Below are positions 1 through 7,231 of a stretch of 64,000 bases of DNA, piece by piece. Source of the DNA: Firmicutes bacterium UBA6806 (GTDB lineage Bacteria > Bacillota > Clostridia > Peptostreptococcales > Acidaminobacteraceae); assembly GCA_002452745.1 (NCBI GenBank), contig DKFC01000020.1, positions 1-64,000 of the forward strand. Direction: 5' to 3'. The notes beneath the pieces are model-generated. The model did no database searches. It saw nothing but the letters and a program-made list of their open reading frames with translations, and was not told the DNA's origin. The position numbers and the translations under genes are program-made. Every line of letters begins with the position of its first letter. Position 1 is the first letter of the stretch.

Positions 1-15
1 GCGGAAGTTACTTTT

Positions 16-1167
16 TCATTTAACGGATAAATAAGTCTTTTCAACATCTCTTTGGATATTGGCACGGCGACATATGCTCACAATTTGCACCATAGTCTCA
101 AGCAAATTTGCCTCGGCGTATTTTAACAGTTCTGGGCGCTTCATGAGGTTTAACATTTCAAACTCATACTGCCTAAGGGATTGTTTGAATCGCTTTTGTT
201 TTGTGAGAAAATCGTCAACCAAAGACTGCGTCAGATTGTCGATTTCCTCCAGTGAAATAAAAGCTGTGGATCTGTCCTGTACAAATGCCACCTCCTGTTC
301 TGATTGTCTCAGAACTAAAATGGCCTCTTCATAAGACTCGTATATGCGTTCAATTTCTTTAATTTCCCCTAAACCAATTCGGCCTCTAAGTCCAAACCGT
401 TCTCCAATATTTTGCAAAAATGTCGTCCAGTAATACCGATCGTTGGATTGGCTCTGACCTTCCAAGTAAATAAAAATCCGATTTAAAAAAGGGTTGCTAA
501 TCAGAGATGGCAACTGAAATTTTAAAGATGTCTTGATGTAATCACAGCAGTCATTTATCTTTTGATTGTAGTAATTCAGTTCATCCATATTGGCTTTAGA
601 AGGCAAATTTGCAAACTCTATCGTCACCATTCTTCCAGTTTCCAAAGTGATTTCTAAAATTTCACGATAGTGCGCAATATGTTTCATGAAATTTCGATTC
701 AGTAGAATTGAATTGAAAAAGTTGCTCTCCACTAAGTTCACAGATTGATAATATCTCTCTATATGATCCAGTTCCTTGTGCCTCTTTTCCTCTTCTGAAT
801 CAATTTTTAGCAGTGTACTGCCGATAATTTCAATCATCTTTGTCTTAGTCAACGGCTTGAGCAGATAATCCTCCACGTTATACTTGACTGCATCCTTTGC
901 AAATTCAAACTGATCGTATGCCGATACGATGATGATTTTCACTTGCTGATCTACTTTTCGAATCCGCTCAATAAACTCCAAGCCATTCATTCCGGGCATG
1001 CGAATATCGGTCATGATGATATGCGGCCTAAAATGCTCCACTTTTATCAGACCCTCTCTGGCATTTTTTGCTGTCTCAATAACAATGTCCTCATACTGGG
1101 ATTTCAGCACTTGGCTGACTGATTCCAGCACAATAGTCTCATCATCTACGATCAATACTCTAACCAT
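16..1167 (-). CDS. YesN-like response regulator, apparently lacking its DNA-binding domain
   Basis: Cytoplasmic response regulator of the system encoded with the upstream kinase. Residues 1-120 form a complete receiver domain: acidic pair D8/D9, phosphoacceptor D54 in the TDIRMPG context, S82 and K104 in the YLLKPL motif. Residues about 140-383 resemble the middle domain of YesN-type regulators, which in that family is followed by an AraC-type helix-turn-helix. Here the frame closes with TGA after 383 residues, so the expected DNA-binding domain is missing. The 15 bases left before the window edge cannot show whether it continues in another frame. The start has a GGGGAAGG ribosome site and lies 33 bp after the kinase stop. 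Either a truncated or frameshifted regulator or a genuine output-less variant. The receiver assignment is firm; completeness is not. Confidence 0.8.
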   Translation of the reverse strand: MVRVLIVDDETIVLESVSQVLKSQYEDIVIETAKNAREGLIKVEHFRPHIIMTDIRMPGMNGLEFIERIRKVDQQVKIIIVSAYDQFEFAKDAVKYNVEDYLLKPLTKTKMIEIIGSTLLKIDSEEEKRHKELDHIERYYQSVNLVESNFFNSILLNRNFMKHIAHYREILEITLETGRMVTIEFANLPSKANMDELNYYNQKINDCCDYIKTSLKFQLPSLISNPFLNRIFIYLEGQSQSNDRYYWTTFLQNIGERFGLRGRIGLGEIKEIERIYESYEEAILVLRQSEQEVAFVQDRSTAFISLEEIDNLTQSLVDDFLTKQKRFKQSLRQYEFEMLNLMKRPELLKYAEANLLETMVQIVSICRRANIQRDVEKTYLSVK

Positions 1168-1200
1168 GTCCTTCCCCTATCATCTTTTATTTTCACTGCC

Positions 1201-2727
1201 TCAACTATTTTCGCCATTCATGTCGCCCCTATCATCAGGTAGATGCAAAACAATTTCTGCCCATGAGTGTCCATCACTTTTAATTTCCATTATATCGTAT
1301 TTCCCATAAAAGTGCTTGAGTCGTTCATAGACGTTTTCAAGTCCCAATCCAGTTGTGTGCCCTGCTGTCTTTCGGCTGTCAATCTCTTTCGAAAAATCAT
1401 ATTTGTTAAGCCGTTCAAGCACTTCCTTTGGAATTCCATTGCCGTTGTCACGGACTGAAATGAACACCTCACCCACCATTTTCTTTACATCCAAGTTGAT
1501 TCTGCCCACGTCTAGTTTATTTTCAAAGCCATGTATCAGAGCGTTTTCCACTATCGGCTGTAAAATCATAGGCGGCATTTCCACCGTCATTGTATTTGGC
1601 TCTGCACTTAAATGCATTTCGAGTTGTGTTCCAAAACGTATCTTCATCAGTTCATAATAATTTCTAACATTTTTGAGTTCTTCACTGAGCTTTACACGAT
1701 TGTCAAGGCTCTGTATGTTGTAGCGAAACAACTGCGACAAGTGATCCAGAAAAAAAACAGTTCTATCTGCATTTTCTATAATTGCAAGCTGCATGCCTGC
1801 ATTGAGTGTGTTGAATAAAAAATGTGGATTGATTTGGGCTTGAAGCGCCAGCAGTTCAGCCTGATTCAACAGATTTTGCATTCTGAGTTTCTCCGTCTCA
1901 GATATTCTCAGTTTGTTTTCAGTGTCCACTTTATCTTCAAGCTCACGAATGTACTCCGTTATATGTTCTGCCATTTCCTGAAAGGCCATGTTCAAAAGCT
2001 CTGCTTCCTTAAAAAATTCACCTTCCACCAATTCAATCTTATATTGCCCTTTTGTAATGGCCTCTGCCCGTCTTCCCAGCGCCTCTATAGGCTGCGTGAC
2101 ACTGGTGGAAAAACTCATCACAAACACAGCACTCAGTGCCGTGAGCAAGAGGATAATCAACAGAAAATTGATCCTAATTCGCTTGAAGTTTTCAGTCATC
2201 TCCAAATATCTTTCAAGGTTGCTCTTAAAATCATGAGTCTCTAAATCGCCTACTTTTTGCTTAATGACTTGGCTGTAGAGAATCATTTCCGAATATCGTT
2301 CCAAGTACTTCTCTGTGTTCCTCGCCCGCTTGAATTCAATTGCCTGATCCGACTCCGCAAGGTATTTTTCAAGCAGCAAATGAATATTGTTCAGCTGAAG
2401 GAAAGTTGAGTTTGTGGCGTTTCCATAATTCAACACATCACTTGCAGCCTGAAGATTTCCCTTGAGATCCAAATAGCTGACAAAACTGTCCGAACTCTTA
2501 GTGCTGAGGTATGTCTCCGTACTGATTTCAAATTGCTGCATATCGGTAAGCAGTTCATTTAACTGAATACTGGTTGAAAACATCTTGTTGATTTCAGCGT
2601 TAATCGTCGATGTAATCAAAAAAGTATAGGCAAACGCTATTACAAAACACAAAAGCAACACCAATGTAAAGGTAAAGACCTTCTTTTTAAGCGTATTTTC
2701 AATAAATAAGTTCACCAGTTTCTTCAT
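1201..2727 (-). CDS. LytS/YesM-family sensor histidine kinase
   Basis: Membrane sensor kinase, 508 residues. Transmembrane segments at about 18-40 and 188-207 flank an extracytoplasmic sensor region of roughly 145 residues that is predicted mostly helical. A HAMP linker (about 208-262) and a coiled coil follow, then the His_kinase domain with phosphoacceptor H302 in the INPHFLFNTLN motif. The ATPase domain has the N-box around N395 and the glycine motifs DNGNGIP and TGLGLENV. This is the standard YesM architecture that phosphorylates YesN-type regulators. It lies between the substrate-binding-protein gene (50 bp upstream) and the regulator gene (33 bp downstream), so the three are probably cotranscribed. 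The ligand is unknown; the adjacent binding protein suggests a sugar-like compound. Confidence 0.9.
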   Translation of the reverse strand: MKKLVNLFIENTLKKKVFTFTLVLLLCFVIAFAYTFLITSTINAEINKMFSTSIQLNELLTDMQQFEISTETYLSTKSSDSFVSYLDLKGNLQAASDVLNYGNATNSTFLQLNNIHLLLEKYLAESDQAIEFKRARNTEKYLERYSEMILYSQVIKQKVGDLETHDFKSNLERYLEMTENFKRIRINFLLIILLLTALSAVFVMSFSTSVTQPIEALGRRAEAITKGQYKIELVEGEFFKEAELLNMAFQEMAEHITEYIRELEDKVDTENKLRISETEKLRMQNLLNQAELLALQAQINPHFLFNTLNAGMQLAIIENADRTVFFLDHLSQLFRYNIQSLDNRVKLSEELKNVRNYYELMKIRFGTQLEMHLSAEPNTMTVEMPPMILQPIVENALIHGFENKLDVGRINLDVKKMVGEVFISVRDNGNGIPKEVLERLNKYDFSKEIDSRKTAGHTTGLGLENVYERLKHFYGKYDIMEIKSDGHSWAEIVLHLPDDRGDMNGENS

Positions 2728-2777
2728 ACAAACTCCACATGAGATTATAGTTGAATGTTTTCCGTCAGGCTTTGCCT

Positions 2778-3728
2778 CTATTTAATTTCTTTACTAAGTG
2801 TCTCAATTGGAATGTTTATATAGCTCGATACACTTTCACCTTCTAAGGACTTGAGCAAGTTTGTCACAGACAGTTCTCCAAGCTCTTGATAATCTTCTAC
2901 GACACTTGCATATATGAGATCTTTTTGAATGGCATCTAAAATCTCAGGTGGATCACCACTGGCGATAATTTTTATATTGCCCACCATGTTTCTATCTACT
3001 AAAACCCTCGTCACTCTAATGGCATCGAGCGGGTCAGTACAGATCACTGCATTTAAAGGAGATCTGCCCTTTAGGAGTTCATCAATGATAATTTCTGCCC
3101 TCTCATCTTTTGAATATCGAACCTCTGTCAATTTATAAAGAGCTCTGTCACTATAGGTTTCATAAATGCCGTTCAAAAAATTATTGCCCGAGGGACTTTG
3201 GGTCGATTCGTATTCGCTCCCCAAAATAACTGCTATATTTCCCGATTTCCCTGTGGCTTCAACCGCTAACAGTGCCGCTTGTTTTCCCAAATTGTACTTG
3301 TTTGTTCCAATATAGATTTCCCGCCCCGACTCAGGCGCATCGTTCCCCGCAGTGAGGATTACAATCCCCGCTTCTCTGAGTTTCTCGATGAGTATGCTGG
3401 CTGTCACATTGTTTTCAAGGTTGATTACTGCACCATCTACTTCTGTTGCAGAGAGAATTTTGGACAGCGACTCCATATCGTAATCTTGGAGGTTATAGAG
3501 CTCATATACACAATCTGAGTTCTCTGAGGCCGTCTCAACCCCTTTCAAAAATCGATCTGCCGAATAGCTCTCTATATGGTCTGAAACCACTGCGATATGG
3601 AATTTTTTTACCGTATTGGTGCTCTTGGGTATCTGTTCGGAATACTTCACCTGATTATATGTAAACGCACTCAGCAGTACTAAGCAGACAACTATTAAAA
3701 TCTCCAGTAATTTAAATCGGTATCCCAT
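2778..3728 (-). CDS. Membrane-anchored periplasmic-binding-protein-like sensor
   Basis: A 316-residue protein with an N-terminal hydrophobic segment (residues 8-26) and a type I periplasmic-binding-protein fold of the ribose/galactose class (Peripla_BP_4): an early HIAVVSDHIESYSADRFLKG segment, then GAVINL, GIVILTAGNDAP, the YIGTNKYNLGKQAA hinge-type motif, and later ICTDPLDA and IIASGDPPEILDA. No lipobox cysteine follows the hydrophobic segment, so it is probably held by an uncleaved anchor or secreted. No ABC permease or ATPase gene is adjacent. It is the first gene of the operon with the kinase and regulator, so it most likely delivers a ligand signal to the kinase rather than feeding a transporter. 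That role is inferred from context. Confidence 0.8.
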   Translation of the reverse strand: MGYRFKLLEILIVVCLVLLSAFTYNQVKYSEQIPKSTNTVKKFHIAVVSDHIESYSADRFLKGVETASENSDCVYELYNLQDYDMESLSKILSATEVDGAVINLENNVTASILIEKLREAGIVILTAGNDAPESGREIYIGTNKYNLGKQAALLAVEATGKSGNIAVILGSEYESTQSPSGNNFLNGIYETYSDRALYKLTEVRYSKDERAEIIIDELLKGRSPLNAVICTDPLDAIRVTRVLVDRNMVGNIKIIASGDPPEILDAIQKDLIYASVVEDYQELGELSVTNLLKSLEGESVSSYINIPIETLSKEIK

Positions 3729-3779
3729 CCCTTGAGCAGCTCCTCTTTTTGGACTTGTTTTTCAGGCTTCATCTATTTC

Positions 3780-3785
3780 ATTATA
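3780..3785 (-). promoter_or_regulatory. Candidate -10 element for the three-gene sensory operon
   Basis: A TATAAT hexamer on the minus strand lies 52 bp upstream of the binding-protein start. The matching -35 region (TTTTCT at 17-bp spacing) is weak, so activation by a regulator is possible. It sits back to back with the sirtuin promoter. Confidence 0.45.
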
Positions 3786-3818
3786 GTCTAAGAGGCCTAA
3801 AAAGAAAAGAGACGGGAA

Positions 3819-3847
3819 TTGCATCCAATCGTTTCGAATCGTATACT
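3819..3847 (+). promoter_or_regulatory. Sigma-70-type promoter of the sirtuin gene
   Basis: TTGCAT at 3819-3824 and TATACT at 3842-3847 are separated by exactly 17 bp. The start codon is 36 bp further on, behind a strong AAGGAGGTG ribosome site at 3869-3877. Confidence 0.7.
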
Positions 3848-3882
3848 ATAGATAGAGTGAATTAAGACAAGGAGGTGTCTTT

Positions 3883-4629
3883 ATGAAATATCAAGCGCTA
3901 TTTAGTCTCATTGAATCCAGTAAAAAAATCGTAGTTTTTGGAGGCGCTGGAACTTCCACTGAAAGTAATGTTCCAGATTTCAGATCAGAAAATGGCCTTT
4001 ACTCCATGCAAGAATACGGCGTCTCACCAGAAGAAATTTTGAGCCATCAATACTTTTATACACATCCCGATCGGTTTTACGATTTTCTAAAGAAGCATTT
4101 AATGCTCTCCAACATAAAGCCGCATAAGGGCCATCATGCCCTAGTATATCTGGAATCCCATGGACTAAATACCATCATTACTCAGAACATAGATGGGCTT
4201 CACCAAGCCGCCGGTTCTAAAAACGTCCTCGAACTTCACGGGTCACTGGACCGACATTTTTGCATCAATTGTCATTCAGGATATGATGCCGATTGGATTC
4301 GTCAAACGCCTGCTGGTTCAATAAAATGTCCAAAATGCGGCGGACTTGTAAAACCAGATGTCGTCCTCTATGGAGAATCACTCGATCAAGATATCATGAG
4401 CCAGTCTGTGAAAGCCCTTAGCGAGGCAGACCTTCTAATTGTGGCAGGAACTTCTCTGGTGGTCTATCCAGCCTCTAGCTTCATTCGATTTTACAGGGGA
4501 AAAAACCTCGTTCTCATTAATAAATCTGAGACTCCATACGACCGCAACGCCTCTCATATTATAAGAGATAGCTTTGGCGAAGTCTTCTCTGAAATCCAGT
4601 CTGCATTTGAAGCGCAAAGCTCTAAATAA
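3883..4629 (+). CDS. cobB: NAD-dependent protein deacylase, sirtuin family
   Basis: Removes acyl groups from lysine side chains using NAD+. The 248-residue length is normal for bacterial Sir2. Motifs in order: the NAD-binding loop GAGTSTESNVPDFRS (residues 21-35), TQNIDGLHQAAG (100-111), catalytic H119 in ELHGS, zinc ligands C127, C130, C149 and C152 as two CxxC pairs, then KPDVVLYGE and GTSLVVYPA. The first loop departs slightly from the common GAGxSxxSGIPDFR, with N instead of G before VPDFR. The gene stands alone with its own promoter and no acetyl-CoA synthetase or acetyltransferase beside it, so the substrate cannot be inferred. The symbol is given by family and could equally be srtN. 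Confidence 0.92.
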   Translation: MKYQALFSLIESSKKIVVFGGAGTSTESNVPDFRSENGLYSMQEYGVSPEEILSHQYFYTHPDRFYDFLKKHLMLSNIKPHKGHHALVYLESHGLNTIITQNIDGLHQAAGSKNVLELHGSLDRHFCINCHSGYDADWIRQTPAGSIKCPKCGGLVKPDVVLYGESLDQDIMSQSVKALSEADLLIVAGTSLVVYPASSFIRFYRGKNLVLINKSETPYDRNASHIIRDSFGEVFSEIQSAFEAQSSK

Positions 4630-4641
4630 GCCAAAATGAAC

Positions 4642-4690
4642 AAAAAAATCTAGAAGTGCTTAAGTCGCAGTTTAAGCCTCTTCTAGATTT
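4642..4690 (-). terminator. Rho-independent terminator downstream of argC
   Basis: The arms AAATCTAGAAG (4646-4656) and CTTCTAGATTT (4680-4690) pair perfectly, and an inner GCTTAA/TTAAGC extends the stem. On the minus strand a run of seven T follows (complement of 4642-4648), so it terminates argC. On the plus strand the T-tract is absent, so it is at best a weak end for the sirtuin gene. A small perfect palindrome (GCTTATAA/TTATAAGC, 4696-4720) lies beside it. Confidence 0.8.
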
Positions 4691-4834
4691 AATGTGCTTA
4701 TAATCGAGAGGGTTATAAGCGTATTTATGATACCATGTTTCGCCTCAAAGTTCAATTTCAATGTCATGGCATCTGTAAAAAAATCATCACAAGAAATCCG
4801 AAATTTTCCAAATTCCCAAGCGCCTAATTGACAT

Positions 4835-5752
4835 TTAAAGTCCCATTCTTTCAGGCAGATCGAAAATCAAATTCAAATTCTGAATGACCGATCCCGAAGC
4901 CCCTTTTCCCAAGTTGTCTAATTTTACTGAAATCACAAGGTTTTCTTCTGTTCCAGTGAAATAAATGTCGAACTGGTTTCCACCTGTGGTTTCCCCGTGA
5001 AGTTTTCCTCCTGTATCGTTTGGCTCATGTACCACACCAAAGGGAGACTGTCTATAATACTGTTTGTAGAGCTCACTGATTCCCTCCAATGACATGGGAC
5101 TTTTTAATTGACTCTTGTGAATCGGAAACGACATGATAATCCCCCTTGGGTAATTGCAGACAATAGGCATAAAAGTCGGTCTCATTGCCAATTTACCATG
5201 CAAGACAATTTCAGGGATGTGCTTATGTTGCTGTTCAAGTGCATAAAATTGTGCACTCGGCATTTTTTTTGAGTTTTTATACATTGAAATCATTTCTTTT
5301 CCACCGCCGGAATAACCTGTGTGAGAGGTAAAAGACAGCGGTATTGACGCATCCAGCGCGCCAATTTTTTGAAGGGGTAGAATGCCAAGCAAGACAGCAC
5401 TTGCATGGCATCCTGGATTTGCAACACGCTTAGCACTGCAAATAGCTGTTTTTTGATCCACGCTGAGCTCAGGAAGTCCGTAGACCCACTCTGGATTGGT
5501 TCTAAAGGCCGTACTGGTATCAACAACGACTATTTTGGGGCTTTCAATCAGGTCTATCGCCTCTTGACTCGCTTTTTCCGGAAGACATAGCACCACTGCG
5601 TCTGCGGCATTTATAAGGGTTTTACGCTTTCCTATGTCATGTCGTTCCTCATAGGGAATTTCCACCAGTTCAAACTCTGGATGCTTTCCAATCAGCTTTT
5701 TTATTTCAAGGCCTGTAGTTCCGTGCTGACCATCTACATATATGTTCTTCAT
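4835..5752 (-). CDS. argC: N-acetyl-gamma-glutamyl-phosphate reductase, short (type 2) form
   Basis: NADPH-dependent third step of arginine synthesis, reducing N-acetylglutamyl phosphate to the semialdehyde. The N-terminal nucleotide-binding segment reads YVDGQHGTTGLEI, the short-form signature, and the total of about 305 residues also fits that form rather than the usual form of about 345 residues in Clostridia. The catalytic cysteine is in NPGCHASAV (residue 115 from this start). I start at the internal ATG because AAGGAG lies 8 bases upstream and the family begins at MKNIYVDG; the 15 extra residues of the longer frame have no family counterpart. No other arginine gene is nearby, which is unusual for argC. 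Confidence 0.88.
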   Translation of the reverse strand: MKNIYVDGQHGTTGLEIKKLIGKHPEFELVEIPYEERHDIGKRKTLINAADAVVLCLPEKASQEAIDLIESPKIVVVDTSTAFRTNPEWVYGLPELSVDQKTAICSAKRVANPGCHASAVLLGILPLQKIGALDASIPLSFTSHTGYSGGGKEMISMYKNSKKMPSAQFYALEQQHKHIPEIVLHGKLAMRPTFMPIVCNYPRGIIMSFPIHKSQLKSPMSLEGISELYKQYYRQSPFGVVHEPNDTGGKLHGETTGGNQFDIYFTGTEENLVISVKLDNLGKGASGSVIQNLNLIFDLPERMGL

Positions 5753-5802
5753 TTTCAAACTCCTTCCCCAACCACCGTCAACACAGCTCATATCCATGTT
5801 AT

Positions 5803-5847
5803 ATAAAAACGGTATTTTTATGCATTTTATTACATAATAATACCGTT
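5803..5847 (-). terminator. Hairpin between the prenyltransferase-like gene and argC
   Basis: The outer arms AACGGTATT (5808-5816) and AATACCGTT (5839-5847) pair. After one A-A mismatch an inner TTATG/CATAA continues the stem, giving a 14-base-pair hairpin followed on the minus strand by a T-rich tract. It begins 8 bp after the stop of the upstream gene, which suits a terminator. The loop side also contains TATGCATTTTATTACATA (5819-5836), which resembles a Gram-positive ARG box, so it could double as an argC operator. The terminator reading is better supported. Confidence 0.55.
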
Positions 5848-5854
5848 ACTCTTT

Positions 5855-7057
5855 TTAACTGTCAAGCTCTAGTTTTTGAACAAGCCCTTTCATCATTTCA
5901 ATTTGAGATGCTATTCCCATCTGTGATTTTAGCTTGACCACTCTTCTGCTCAGCTTTTGAAGCTGTTTTGGCGAAACTGGTGCATATTTTAGCACCTCTC
6001 TATAAAAGGATTTGCTAAATTTATTCGAAAGTCCAAAACAGGCGGTGGCAATCATCATAAGGATACATCCCTCATAGACCCGCTTCCAATTTTCATCATC
6101 TATTTCCCTCACCATCTCCTCGTTGAAGGCAAGTGTTTTAAGAATCAGTCTGTCCAATGGTCTCCCACACTGCGTGTTATAAATCGTCCAATGTCCTCTA
6201 GACTCATCTTCAATAAAATCCTGCAAGTCATCACAGAGCTGAAGAACGACTCCATAATGGCAGTAAAACCTGATTTGAGACTCTGTGAGCCTTTGACTTA
6301 CAAAGTAGGCGTCTGCCAAAACAGAGGTTCCTCCCTTGTTAAACGTCAATTCAACGATGGGGACTTCATAGGCAAACACCTCCTCTTTATGTTGCCTTTG
6401 GCTTTCCAGTTGTGCCCTGTGAATGGCTAGCATACTGCTAAATACGGTTGGAAATTCATCCCTTGGGAACTCATCTTCCACAATTTCTACCAGCCTAAAA
6501 ATACACTCTTCATATGGATTTTCCGCATCCAATCTCATGCCTCCTAGCCGTTTACCAAACCGCATCATGCACTTTTTTTTGTTTGAATATTCCACTGAAT
6601 CATCATCTAAGAGGTTATCCGTATAAGGATAGAGCATGCTGTAGGCGAAGGCGCTATCTGTCAAAGAGACTTCCTGTTTTTCAAGTTGCTGGATCATATT
6701 GATAATCCATACATTCCTCATGGCCTGACCAATATCCTCAAAGGACATTTCCGCATCAAAGGCCTTCGCACGTTCAAAGAAGTCAACCGTTGAATTCACC
6801 ATTTGTCGGTTAAAAATCATTTTAAGTATGTCTGGTTCAAATACTTTCGTCGTTTTCAGATATGTATTGACCACTTGGTTAAATACACATTGATCCCCGC
6901 CACATTTCAAGGTGGCTTCTATTCCATCAATCAAATCTATAATCGCCTTAAATTCATGCTTTTGAGCACTTTTGTCATATATCCTTCCCCTCAGTCCATG
7001 CCACGGTTCAGTCTGATACCATTTTTGAATCACATGACCGATTTGTTCTATCTCCAT
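5855..7057 (-). CDS. Class I isoprenoid-synthase-fold protein of unknown substrate
   Basis: A 400-residue soluble, largely helical protein. Two acidic motifs typical of trans-prenyltransferases and terpene synthases are visible: DNLLDDD at about 147-153 and CDDLQDFIED at about 275-284. The second closely matches the second aspartate-rich motif, which binds Mg2+-diphosphate. The spacing between motifs (about 125 residues) also fits. The first motif lacks the exact DDxxD pattern, so classic chain-elongating prenyltransferase activity is uncertain. No isoprenoid genes are adjacent; it lies alone between a terminator on each side. It could be an orphan prenyl diphosphate-using enzyme or a non-catalytic relative. 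Starts behind GGGGGAA. Confidence 0.6.
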   Translation of the reverse strand: MEIEQIGHVIQKWYQTEPWHGLRGRIYDKSAQKHEFKAIIDLIDGIEATLKCGGDQCVFNQVVNTYLKTTKVFEPDILKMIFNRQMVNSTVDFFERAKAFDAEMSFEDIGQAMRNVWIINMIQQLEKQEVSLTDSAFAYSMLYPYTDNLLDDDSVEYSNKKKCMMRFGKRLGGMRLDAENPYEECIFRLVEIVEDEFPRDEFPTVFSSMLAIHRAQLESQRQHKEEVFAYEVPIVELTFNKGGTSVLADAYFVSQRLTESQIRFYCHYGVVLQLCDDLQDFIEDESRGHWTIYNTQCGRPLDRLILKTLAFNEEMVREIDDENWKRVYEGCILMMIATACFGLSNKFSKSFYREVLKYAPVSPKQLQKLSRRVVKLKSQMGIASQIEMMKGLVQKLELDS

Positions 7058-7157
7058 CTAGTTCCCCCGTTTTCTTATTTCACTACTAAGATATCACTTC
7101 CCTATTAGAATCCGGTTAAAATCAAATAAAAATTCTCACTGGGCATTTTCTATGCAC

Positions 7158-7201
7158 TAAAAAGAGGGCTTTAGCAACCCTTATCCGTTGTTAAAGTCCT
7201 C
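7158..7201 (-). terminator. Rho-independent terminator after the GGDEF-EAL gene
   Basis: The arms GAGGGCTTTAGCAAC (7164-7178) and GTTGTTAAAGTCCTC (7187-7201) form a stem with few mismatches, followed on the minus strand by CTTTTTAG. It lies 31 bp past the stop of the gene at 7232. Confidence 0.8.
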
Positions 7202-7231
7202 CATTTACCCTTATAATCCGTCCTAAATCAG

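Noticed and set aside
16..3728. ABC sugar transporter with regulator
   Set aside because: Only the binding protein is present; the following genes are a kinase and a regulator, with no permease or ATPase.
4696..4720. Short perfect palindrome GCTTATAA/TTATAAGC as a second terminator
   Set aside because: AT-rich with no T-tract on either strand; too weak to call.
5819..5836. ARG-box-like sequence as a stand-alone argC operator
   Set aside because: It lies inside a hairpin that works better as the terminator of the upstream gene, and the match is only about 12 of 18. Kept as an alternative reading, not as a feature.
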